31,310 nt of DNA from an uncultured Sphingobacteriia bacterium (GTDB taxonomy: Bacteria; Bacteroidota; Bacteroidia; Chitinophagales; Chitinophagaceae), in NCBI GenBank assembly GCA_945957225.1, contig CAMFKK010000003.1, positions 1 to 31,310 of the forward strand. The letters are read 5' to 3'. Positions 1-6,751 of the stretch are shown one piece after another (the first letter of the stretch is position 1; each line of letters opens with the position of its first letter). The notes under the pieces were generated by a model. It was given only the letters and a program-made list of their open reading frames with translations. It was not told the origin of the DNA and searched no databases. The position numbers were made by a program, and so were the translations under genes.

Positions 1-28
1 AAGGTATCTTCCTCTTCTTTGCATATAA

Positions 29-277
29 TCATGGAGCATCATGGTTCCAGCCAATGCCATTATTCCAGAAGCTAGGAACAAGAAAATGATTGTAGTGAAA
101 AATGGCAAAGCCAAGTTTGTTGATATTGTAACTGGTGTAAGAAATACTGGCGCTGTAGAAGTAACCAAGGGCTTGCAAGTGGGAGACAGCGTGGTGGTAT
201 CTGGTGTGTTGTTTGCACGTCCGGGAGCACCATTAAAAGTTAGGTCTGTGAAAAAGATAGAAGACTTGATCAACTAG
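29..277 (+). CDS. RND efflux periplasmic adaptor subunit (HlyD/AcrA family), C-terminal end only
   Basis: This is the last ~80 residues of a membrane-fusion (periplasmic adaptor) protein, which bridges an RND pump to an outer-membrane channel. The visible segment, IMVPANAIIPEARNKK followed by KNGKAKFVDI and a V-GD-VV-SGV stretch, matches the C-terminal membrane-proximal region of AcrA/MexA-type adaptors. The RND permease gene starts 43 bases after its stop, the usual adaptor-then-pump operon order. The gene is cut by the contig edge. The frame is open only back to 29 because a TAA lies at 26-28, and neighbouring frames upstream carry plausible adaptor sequence, so the first ~40 bases probably contain base-call or assembly errors. 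The ATG at 41 is an internal methionine, not the true start. Family call is confident; the exact 5' boundary is not. Confidence 0.8.
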   Translation, partial: SWSIMVPANAIIPEARNKKMIVVKNGKAKFVDIVTGVRNTGAVEVTKGLQVGDSVVVSGVLFARPGAPLKVRSVKKIEDLIN

Positions 278-320
278 GTTGTAACAAGAGCATTACTTAC
301 CCTTTGACCCAAATTATCAG

Positions 321-3300
321 ATGAATATATCAGAACTATCGTTAAAAAGACCCGTACTAGCCACGGTCATGAATATCATGATTGTGCTATTTGGTGTGGT
401 TGGTTTTACCTTTTTGGCAGTAAGGGATTATCCTGCTATTGATCCTCCCATTGTGAATGTGCGTACCTCTTATACAGGTGCCAACTCAGACGTAATTGAA
501 AGCCAGATTACCGAGCCCTTAGAAAAACAAATCAATGGCATTCCTGGCATTCGTAGTATCAGCTCTTCTAGTTCTAACGGTTCTAGTAATATAACGGTAG
601 AATTTAATCTGGACGTAGCTTTGGAAACAGCTGCCAATGACGTGAGAGACAAAGTGAGTCAGGCCATTCGTAACCTACCCCAAGACATTGACGCACCACC
701 AGTAGTGTCAAAGTCCGATGCCAATAGCGATTTTATTATCCTGATGGCCATTCAGAGTAATACCAAAAGTTTGTTGGAGTTGAGTGATTATGCAGAGAAC
801 GTGTTACAAGAAAGATTTCAGACCATTAATGAAGTAAGTGGTGTGTCCATTTTTGGACAGAAGCGTTATTCTATGCGCATCTGGACCAAGCCCGATAAAT
901 TAACGGCTTATGGTGTAGCATTCAATGACATTCAAACAGCACTAAATAGAGAAAACGTAGAATTACCCGCGGGTAAAATTTATGGTAACAATACAGAACT
1001 GATTATTCGTACCCTAGGTAAACTAACTACAGAAAAGCAGTTCAACGATTTAATTATCAAAGAAGACCAAACCGGAATTGTTCGCTTGAGCGATGTAGCC
1101 AAGGTAGAACTAGGTCCAGAAAACGAAGAATTCTCTTGGAAATACAATGGAGTTCCTGCCGTGGGTATCAATATTACACCTCAACCAGGTGCCAACTATA
1201 TCCGCATCTCAGATGAGTTTAACAAGCGTTTGGCCCAGATTCAAAAAGGCAATAAATCCGATATTGAATTTCACGTACTCATTGACAATACCCGCAATAT
1301 TCGCAAGTCATTAGAAGAAGTAATTGAGACTTTGATGATCTCTTTTAGTTTGGTAGTATTGGTCATCTTCTTCTTCTTTAGAAACTGGTTAATTGCCATT
1401 AGACCACTGATAGATATTCCTATTTCTTTGGTGGCTACTTTTTTTATCATGTATATTTCTGGCTTCTCCATTAATGTATTAACACTCTTGGGTATTGTAC
1501 TGGCAACGGGTTTGGTGGTGGATGATGGAATTGTGGTCACGGAAAATATTTTTAGAAAATTAGAAAGTGGTTTGCCCATTAGACAGGCAGCATTAGAGGG
1601 TAGTAAAGAAATTTTCTTTGCGGTTATCTCCACTTCTGTTACCCTGTCTGTTGTATTTCTTCCTGTAATCTTCTTACAAGGTTTTGTGGGTTCATTATTC
1701 CGCGAATTTGGGATTGTGGTGGCTTGTGCGGTATTGATCTCAGCCTTTGTATCACTGACCATTACACCGGTGCTGAACGTGTACCTGAACAAAAAAGACA
1801 TGGGTCATGGTAAGTTCTATGAAAAAACAGAACCCTTTTTCCGGGGTATGGAAGATGGTTATAAAACAATGCTCACCGGCTTTTTGAAAATCCGTTGGAT
1901 GGCATGGGTTATTGTGGCCATTTGTTTGGGCATTATCTATTTTATTGGCAAAAACATGCAGAGTGAGATTGCCCCCATGGAAGACAAGAACAGTGTACGT
2001 TTTAGCTTCTCTGCACCAGAGGGAACCAGTTATGATAAAATGCTCAAGACATCGGAACAGGTCACCAATTTCTTAACCGATTCTGTTCCTGAAAGAGAAT
2101 TTGTTTTCAATAGTACCCCTAGCTTTTCAAGTACGGGGGTAAACAGTGCTATTGCCCGTATTGGATTAGTTCCAGCCGCCGAGAGAAAGCGCAGTCAGAA
2201 TGAAATTGCTATGGACCTGCAAAAGAAAGTAGGCCGATTTAATGACGCTAGAATTTTTGCAGTACAAGAACAAACCATTTCTATTGGTCTGGGATCTAGA
2301 GGTTCTTTACCGGTGCAATACATTGTGCAGAACCTTGACTTTGAAAAAATCAAAGAAGTGATTCCAAAATTCTTGGAAGAAGCGCGCAAAGACAAGACTT
2401 TCCAGAACGTAGACGTGAACTTGAAATTTAATAAGCCAGAAATGCAGTTAACCATTGACCGCATGAGGGTAAAAGATTTGGGACTTACTACTACCGATGT
2501 GGCTGCAACCGTACAAGCCGCATTTAGTGGAGCGCGCTCTGCTTATTTTGTCATGAATGGCAAACAGTACTCAGTAATTAACCAAGTAGAAAGGTCTGAT
2601 AGAAATGAGCCAGTAGATATTGAAAAACTCTATGTGCGTAATAACCGTGGCGATAATATTCCATTAACCGCTGTGGTAAAACTAGAAGAGAATAGTAATC
2701 CGCCAACCCTGTATCACTTTAATCGTTTTAAAGCTGCTACCATTTCTGCATCCTTAGCCGATGGTAAGACCATTGGAGACGGTGTAAAAGCCATGCAAGC
2801 CATTGGGGCTAGGGTCTTGGATGAATCTTTTCAAAATGATTTGAGTGGACCTTCTAGAGACTATGTTGAATCATCTTCTAATACCAATTTTGCCTTGATC
2901 TTAGCCTTGGTATTAATCTACTTGGTACTGGCCGGACAGTTTGAAAGTTTCACAGATCCATTCACCATCATGCTCACCGTACCTCTAGCAGTAGCGGGTG
3001 CCTTGCTCAGTTTGTGGATCTTTGACCAAACATTGAATATCTTCTCTCAGATTGGGATGATCATGCTGATTGGTCTGGTCACCAAGAACGGGATCTTGAT
3101 TGTAGAATTTGCCAACCAGAAAAGAGAGTTTGGACTAGATAAAAAAACAGCCGTCTTAGACGCCGCGGCCCAACGCTTAAGACCTATTCTCATGACCAGC
3201 TTAGCTACCGCTTTGGGAGCCCTGCCCATTGCCCTGAGTTTGGGTGCTGCCAGTACCAGCCGTATTCCTTTGGGTATAGTAATCGTGGGTGGAATCATGT

Positions 3301-3392
3301 TCTCCTTGGTGCTAACCCTTTTTGTGATTCCTGCGGTATACACTTATATCTCAAGCAAACACAAAACACAGAAAATAGAAGTCAGTGAATAA
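321..3392 (+). CDS. RND multidrug efflux permease (HAE1/AcrB-like)
   Basis: A 1023-residue inner-membrane proton/substrate antiporter, full length for the HAE1 RND family. It pumps drugs or other amphiphilic compounds from the periplasm out of the cell together with the adaptor just upstream. Visible features are an N-terminal transmembrane helix (about 10-32), a porter loop (about 35-335), a hydrophobic block (about 336-540), a second porter loop, and a final membrane block (about 885-1010). The proton-relay residues are present: two adjacent aspartates at 401-402 in GLVVDDGIVVTENI and the lysine at about 922 in GLVTKNGILIVEF, equivalent to AcrB D407/D408 and K940. Start ATG is at 321 and no better upstream start is seen. 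No outer-membrane TolC-like gene follows; a terminator closes the operon after this gene. Substrate cannot be read from the sequence. Confidence 0.95.
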   Translation: MNISELSLKRPVLATVMNIMIVLFGVVGFTFLAVRDYPAIDPPIVNVRTSYTGANSDVIESQITEPLEKQINGIPGIRSISSSSSNGSSNITVEFNLDVALETAANDVRDKVSQAIRNLPQDIDAPPVVSKSDANSDFIILMAIQSNTKSLLELSDYAENVLQERFQTINEVSGVSIFGQKRYSMRIWTKPDKLTAYGVAFNDIQTALNRENVELPAGKIYGNNTELIIRTLGKLTTEKQFNDLIIKEDQTGIVRLSDVAKVELGPENEEFSWKYNGVPAVGINITPQPGANYIRISDEFNKRLAQIQKGNKSDIEFHVLIDNTRNIRKSLEEVIETLMISFSLVVLVIFFFFRNWLIAIRPLIDIPISLVATFFIMYISGFSINVLTLLGIVLATGLVVDDGIVVTENIFRKLESGLPIRQAALEGSKEIFFAVISTSVTLSVVFLPVIFLQGFVGSLFREFGIVVACAVLISAFVSLTITPVLNVYLNKKDMGHGKFYEKTEPFFRGMEDGYKTMLTGFLKIRWMAWVIVAICLGIIYFIGKNMQSEIAPMEDKNSVRFSFSAPEGTSYDKMLKTSEQVTNFLTDSVPEREFVFNSTPSFSSTGVNSAIARIGLVPAAERKRSQNEIAMDLQKKVGRFNDARIFAVQEQTISIGLGSRGSLPVQYIVQNLDFEKIKEVIPKFLEEARKDKTFQNVDVNLKFNKPEMQLTIDRMRVKDLGLTTTDVAATVQAAFSGARSAYFVMNGKQYSVINQVERSDRNEPVDIEKLYVRNNRGDNIPLTAVVKLEENSNPPTLYHFNRFKAATISASLADGKTIGDGVKAMQAIGARVLDESFQNDLSGPSRDYVESSSNTNFALILALVLIYLVLAGQFESFTDPFTIMLTVPLAVAGALLSLWIFDQTLNIFSQIGMIMLIGLVTKNGILIVEFANQKREFGLDKKTAVLDAAAQRLRPILMTSLATALGALPIALSLGAASTSRIPLGIVIVGGIMFSLVLTLFVIPAVYTYISSKHKTQKIEVSE

Positions 3393-3447
3393 ACGGATGT
3401 CATTTTAAAGAATTTGAATCCTTTTTGAAACATCTTTACCAATAGTG

Positions 3448-3475
3448 AAGGCCCCGTAAAACACGGGGCTTTTTT
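3448..3475 (+). terminator. Rho-independent terminator after the RND pump operon
   Basis: A perfect 7-bp GC-rich stem, GCCCCGT (3451-3457) with ACGGGGC (3463-3469), has a 5-base loop and is followed by six T. The stem can extend outward by a G-U and two A-T pairs. It lies 56 bases after the pump stop codon and upstream of the pdxH promoter. Confidence 0.9.
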
Positions 3476-3512
3476 CATGATAATTATTAGTTTTTATTAA
3501 CCCTGTTGCGGG

Positions 3513-3520
3513 TAACTTTG
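3513..3520 (+). promoter_or_regulatory. Bacteroidota -7 box (TAnnTTTG) upstream of pdxH
   Basis: TAACTTTG matches the Bacteroidota sigma-70 -7 consensus TAnnTTTG exactly and ends 18 bases before the pdxH ATG, between the upstream terminator and the gene. A clear -33 TTTG is not seen; a T-rich stretch occupies that place. The implied leader is only about 10 nt. Confidence 0.55.
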
Positions 3521-3538
3521 CAGTCTAAATTCCAACAG

Positions 3539-4183
3539 ATGGGAAACATCATTGCCGATATTCGCAGAGACTACAAACTGCAATCCTTGCAAGAAAAAGA
3601 CGTAGCAGAACAACCCATTGATCAGTTTGATAGGTGGTGGAAAGACGCTATTGAAAGTGAGTTGGATGAAGTAAATGCCATGACTTTGGCCACGGCCGAT
3701 GCTTCTGGTGCACCATCAGCCAGAATTGTGTTGTTAAAGGGTTATGATGAAAGAGGTTTTGTGTTTTTCACCAATTACAATAGTAAGAAGGGTCAAGATA
3801 TTGCTGCTAACCCGCGCGTATCCCTGGTCTTTTTTTGGAAGGAATTAGAACGTCAGGTGAATATCTGTGGTAGCATTGAAAAAGTATCTGTTGCTGAAAG
3901 CGATGCCTATTTTCAATCAAGACCCGTTGGAAGTAGAATTGGTGCTTGGTGTTCTCCTCAAAGCACCGTGATTGCTGACAGACAAATTCTTGAAGACAAT
4001 ATTAGCAAGTACCAAGCCCAGTTTGGCGATGGCCCCATTCCCAAACCAGATCATTGGGGAGGCTACCTGGTTCAGCCCAGCAGCGTAGAATTCTGGCAGG
4101 GTAGGAGTAGTCGTTTACACGATAGAATCAAGTACCGCAAAAATGATCAGGGTCTTTGGATCATTGAGCGTTTGGCACCATAA
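3539..4183 (+). CDS. pdxH: Pyridoxamine/pyridoxine 5'-phosphate oxidase
   Basis: A 214-residue FMN enzyme of vitamin B6 metabolism that oxidises pyridoxamine or pyridoxine 5'-phosphate to pyridoxal 5'-phosphate in the cytoplasm. Family landmarks run in order: MGNIIADIRRDY at the N-terminus, SARIVLLKGYD and FFTNYNSKKG (FMN binding), ERQVNICG, GSRIGAWCSPQS, and the C-terminal block WGGYLVQP, EFWQG, RLHDR ending in RLAP. The start is placed at ATG 3539 because known PdxH proteins begin at this point; the frame could open at TTG 3506, but that codon lies upstream of the TAACTTTG promoter box. The gene for the SpmA/SpmB-like membrane protein begins 48 bases downstream with no terminator between, so the two may be cotranscribed. 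Confidence 0.95.
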   Translation: MGNIIADIRRDYKLQSLQEKDVAEQPIDQFDRWWKDAIESELDEVNAMTLATADASGAPSARIVLLKGYDERGFVFFTNYNSKKGQDIAANPRVSLVFFWKELERQVNICGSIEKVSVAESDAYFQSRPVGSRIGAWCSPQSTVIADRQILEDNISKYQAQFGDGPIPKPDHWGGYLVQPSSVEFWQGRSSRLHDRIKYRKNDQGLWIIERLAP

Positions 4184-4231
4184 GATTATTTTATTGGCTA
4201 AATGGAATATATTGCCAGATAATCTTTTGAT

Positions 4232-5653
4232 ATGGCATTAAGCAGATTCTGGCTCACCATCATCTTGGTATCCGTTACCTATATTTTGGCATCACTTTTT
4301 AGTGGTAATAGTTATTCTATTGACTATGTGGTCAATGGTAAGAAAGATGACCCACTGGTAAAAAAAGAAATGTACCTAAGCCAGTTGTCTGTGCAACTAC
4401 AAGACACCCTGCAAAAGGCCAAAGACCATCGCGTTAGCATCAATGATTCTTTGTACATCTTGGATAATAAAATTGTGCGCGTTGCAGTTGGCAAACAAGC
4501 AACAGATGGCATATTGCCCACAGCCAAGAATACCATTTTTGATTTGCTATTGCCTTTAATTGCCTATCTCTCTTTTTTCTGTGGCATTCTGCAATTACTC
4601 ATTGATTCTGGCGCTTCAGAAAAATTAGCCAAACTCTTAAGCCCTGTTTTTGTAAAAGTATTTCCAGAAGTTCCCAAGAACCACCCTTCCATTTCTTATA
4701 TGACATTGAATTTTGCTGCCAACTTTTTGGGGTTGGATTCTGCGGCTACACCCTTTGGTTTAAAAGCCATGGAGAGTCTGCAAGAACTCAATCAAGACAA
4801 GGACAAAGCCAGCAATTCTCAGATCATGTTTATGGCCCTGCACGCTGCGGGTCTTACCCTAATACCTACTTCCATCATTGGCTATCGCGCAGCACAAAAT
4901 GCGCAGAACCCAGCCGATGTAATGTTGCCTTGCATCATCACTTCTTTTATTGGTACCATTGCGGCCCTGGTGATTGTGGGCATTAGACAGAGAATCAATT
5001 TTAAAAGTGCATCGCTGATTATTTCTATTGGCACCATCATTGGGATTATTGCAGGTTTGTTATTTTATATCACCAGCCTTGACATCATTCGCAAAAATCA
5101 TTTTACCAATAACCTCTCTAATGTGATCTTGCTGGTGATCATCTTTGCCATCTTGCTCTATGCCTTTATGCGCGAGAAATATTTTGCCGCCAATGACAAG
5201 GACATTTTCAGCTCTTTTGTAGAAGGTGCTGCTTCTGGTCTAAGCACGGGCAAAAGAATCTTCCCCTATATCTTGGGGATGTTGGTGGCCATTTCTTTGT
5301 TCCGTAACAGTGGTGTTTTTGAAATTATTTCCGGTTGGATGGCCAAGCTCTTCCTGGCATTTGGTGTGAGTGAAGACATTGTGAACGCACTTCCTATTGC
5401 CATTCTGCGTCCCTTTAATGCCGCGGGTTCCAGAGGATTCTTGATTGACAGCATGCGCACGTATGGCGCCGATTCTTTTACCGGCCGCCTAGCCAGCATT
5501 TTTCAATGCGCTGCTGAAACCACGTTCTATGTAATAGCCGTTTATTTTGGTAGCATCAAAGTCAAGAACACACGCTACACTTTATCAACCATGTTACTAG
5601 TAGACCTGATCTCTGTCATTGCCGCCATTTTTGTGGCTATGCTGTTTTTTTAG
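4232..5653 (+). CDS. Nucleoside-recognition (Gate) domain membrane protein, SpmA-SpmB fusion
   Basis: A 473-residue polytopic membrane protein whose two halves resemble the spore maturation proteins SpmA and SpmB of Bacillus, each carrying a nucleoside-recognition/Gate domain. The SpmA-like half includes NFLGLDSAATPFGLKAMESL (residues about 164-183). The SpmB-like half includes LRPFNAAGSRGFLIDSM and TYGADSFTGRLASIFQ, then TTFYVIAVYFGS (from about 392). There are about eight to ten hydrophobic helices. A ~75-residue polar insert (about 25-98) follows the first helix and would face the periplasm. Such fusions are known in non-sporulating Bacteroidota; the substrate and role there are unproven, so the name spore maturation should not be read literally. 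The gene sits 48 bases after pdxH on the same strand. Confidence 0.85.
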   Translation: MALSRFWLTIILVSVTYILASLFSGNSYSIDYVVNGKKDDPLVKKEMYLSQLSVQLQDTLQKAKDHRVSINDSLYILDNKIVRVAVGKQATDGILPTAKNTIFDLLLPLIAYLSFFCGILQLLIDSGASEKLAKLLSPVFVKVFPEVPKNHPSISYMTLNFAANFLGLDSAATPFGLKAMESLQELNQDKDKASNSQIMFMALHAAGLTLIPTSIIGYRAAQNAQNPADVMLPCIITSFIGTIAALVIVGIRQRINFKSASLIISIGTIIGIIAGLLFYITSLDIIRKNHFTNNLSNVILLVIIFAILLYAFMREKYFAANDKDIFSSFVEGAASGLSTGKRIFPYILGMLVAISLFRNSGVFEIISGWMAKLFLAFGVSEDIVNALPIAILRPFNAAGSRGFLIDSMRTYGADSFTGRLASIFQCAAETTFYVIAVYFGSIKVKNTRYTLSTMLLVDLISVIAAIFVAMLFF

Positions 5654-5708
5654 GAACTGCATAACTGAGCACTCGAAATTTTTCACCATCTGATAGACGG
5701 TCACAATG

Positions 5709-5774
5709 TTATGCCGTGATTAGCGCTTGGCTCACTCGTTGTATTTCCTTCGCGTCTACCCTGGAGCTGGTCAA
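5709..5774. repeat. Left arm of imperfect inverted repeat flanking hipBST
   Basis: The reverse complement of this 66-bp segment matches 7700-7766 at about 60 of 67 aligned positions (six mismatches, one gap). The shared core includes TTGACCAGCTCCAGGGTA at one end and TGAGCCAAGCGCTAAT at the other. Weaker similarity continues outward to about 5683. The pair brackets exactly the three-gene hip locus and nothing else. Confidence 0.85.
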
Positions 5775-5853
5775 AAAGCAGCGGAGCTGCTAATTGCCCT
5801 GCCTGCGGCACCGCTCCAGAAAGGCCGCTCAGAAAACACAACTCTTGAGCGGC
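5761..5853. repeat. GC-rich hairpin cluster next to the left repeat arm
   Basis: Three nested or adjacent stems are visible: an outer CTGGAG (5761-5766) with CTCCAG (5814-5819); inside it AGCAG (5777-5781) with CTGCT (5787-5791); and then a separate perfect 8-bp stem GCCGCTCA (5824-5831) with TGAGCGGC (5846-5853). None is followed by a T-run, so these are not ordinary terminators. They could be a structured RNA, a recombination or end structure of the repeat, or a decayed element. Confidence 0.5.
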
Positions 5854-6064
5854 GATAGTCCGTATAGTTGGGGGATGTTTTGGTGCCTGTATTTTATTTA
5901 CTATGTTATGCTGACTATCTTATGTAGACTTTGTTTTGCTGATTATGTTATTAATTGATATCTACTATTACTATTAGTGGATTTTCCCACCAATGTTTTT
6001 TGCTTGCAATTTGACAGTGAATACAGGGTTTGACAAATAAAATTGGGTATAATATCTATTATTT

Positions 6065-6160
6065 ACACCCGATAGGGTATGATTTTAGATATATTTAAAT
6101 AAATACACCCGATAGGGTACAAATTCAATAAAAGTATTAAATTTACACCCAAAAGGGTAT
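6065..6160 (+). promoter_or_regulatory. Three ACCC-N4-GGGT operator dyads at 40-bp spacing, hipB autoregulatory region
   Basis: ACACCC-GATA-GGGTA occurs with ACCC starting at 6067 and again at 6107, and ACACCC-AAAA-GGGTAT with ACCC at 6147. The dyads are exactly 40 bp apart, close to four DNA turns, so bound proteins would lie on one face. The last dyad ends 4 bases before the hipB ATG. An extra GGGTAT half-site is at 6045-6050. HipB proteins repress their own operon by binding several dyads near the start, so these are inferred HipB operators. Confidence 0.8.
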
Positions 6161-6163
6161 AAA

Positions 6164-6373
6164 ATGAACCTTGCAGACTTTGTAAAAAACAAACGAAAAT
6201 CAGTAAAGCTTACCCAACCGGAACTGGCCGAAAAATCGGGTGTTGGCCTGCGTTTTATTCGTGAACTGGAACAGGGAAAGGAAACCTTGCGATTGGATAA
6301 AGTGAACCAAGTGCTCCAACTTTTTGGCCACCAAATAGGTGCTGTACCATCAACAATCAAATCGGATAATTGA
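6164..6373 (+). CDS. hipB: HipB-like XRE helix-turn-helix antitoxin/repressor
   Basis: A 69-residue DNA-binding protein with a single Cro/C1-type helix-turn-helix, LTQPELAEKSGVGLRFIREL (about 17-36), followed by EQGKETLRLDKVNQVLQLFG, the pattern of HipB antitoxins (RxxELEQGKxTxxLxxxxxxL). It is expected to repress the operon through the dyads immediately upstream, to which it is nearly fused: the ATG is 4 bases after the last dyad, leaving no room for a Shine-Dalgarno site. hipS follows after 45 bases, then hipT. In tripartite systems HipB can augment HipS in neutralising HipT but is mainly the DNA-binding component. Confidence 0.85.
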   Translation: MNLADFVKNKRKSVKLTQPELAEKSGVGLRFIRELEQGKETLRLDKVNQVLQLFGHQIGAVPSTIKSDN

Positions 6374-6418
6374 TACTTTCATGCCAACATCCTGAATAAC
6401 CAATTAAAGATCTAAACA

Positions 6419-6751
6419 TTGCGTAAAGCAGTCATAAAAATAAAGGATCAATTAGCCGGATGGCTCACTCAGAATGAGGAAGGCTATCATTTTGTATACG
6501 ACAAAGCGTATGTTGCAACACCTCATGCCCGGCCTATAAGTTTGACCTTGCCCCTTACTGAAACACCTTATACATCCAATGTGCTGTTCCCCTTTTTTGA
6601 TGGCTTGATACCCGAAGGATGGTTGTTGGAGATAGCAGAAAAGAACTGGAAACTAGATCCCAGAGATCGGATGGGATTATTGCTAACCTGCTGCAAAGAT
6701 TGTATAGGTGCAGTAAGTGTTGAGGAATTTAAAGAGGAGGATAGGCCATGA
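6419..6751 (+). CDS. hipS: HipS-like protein: free-standing HipA N-terminal subdomain (Couple_hipA)
   Basis: A 110-residue protein equal to the N-terminal subdomain of HipA on its own. It shows the family features KIKDQLAGWL near the start, ISLTLPLTE, and FPFFDGLIPEGW (57-68), ending in CIGAVSVEEF. In Escherichia coli HipBST the equivalent protein, HipS, is the antitoxin, and one of its tryptophans enters the HipT active site; W68 in the PEGW motif is the natural candidate here (inference). Initiation is probably at TTG 6419: an in-frame TAA lies two codons upstream and the protein family starts with this MRKA-type sequence. The 3' end overlaps hipT by four bases (ATGA), which suggests translational coupling and argues against a broken hipA. 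Confidence 0.82.
   Translation: MRKAVIKIKDQLAGWLTQNEEGYHFVYDKAYVATPHARPISLTLPLTETPYTSNVLFPFFDGLIPEGWLLEIAEKNWKLDPRDRMGLLLTCCKDCIGAVSVEEFKEEDRP

Larger units (their letters stand above)
5654..6163. other. 510-bp non-coding region upstream of hipB: repeat arm, hairpins, operators
   Basis: No gene is seen here. In order it holds the left arm of an inverted repeat (5709-5774), a GC-rich block with several hairpins (5761-5853), an AT-rich featureless stretch (about 5890-6040), and three regularly spaced dyads just before hipB (6065-6160). The shift from GC-rich to AT-rich at about 5880 suggests a composite region assembled from different sources. Confidence 0.7.

Noticed and set aside
1271..1801. 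176-codon open frame on the minus strand inside the RND pump gene
   Set aside because: It lies wholly within a confident gene and shows no protein-like motifs; it is a frame shadow.
3506..3538. Upstream TTG start for pdxH
   Set aside because: It would place the start ahead of the TAACTTTG promoter box and add residues absent from the family.
6030..6053. E. coli-type promoter TTGACA ... TATAAT before hipB
   Set aside because: The spacer is only 12 bp and the phylum uses TAnnTTTG, so this is probably chance; the TATAAT partly overlaps the GGGTAT half-site.
6065..6160. CRISPR or iteron array
   Set aside because: Only three short dyads occur at 40-bp spacing, directly before a hipB gene; no cas or replication genes are present.
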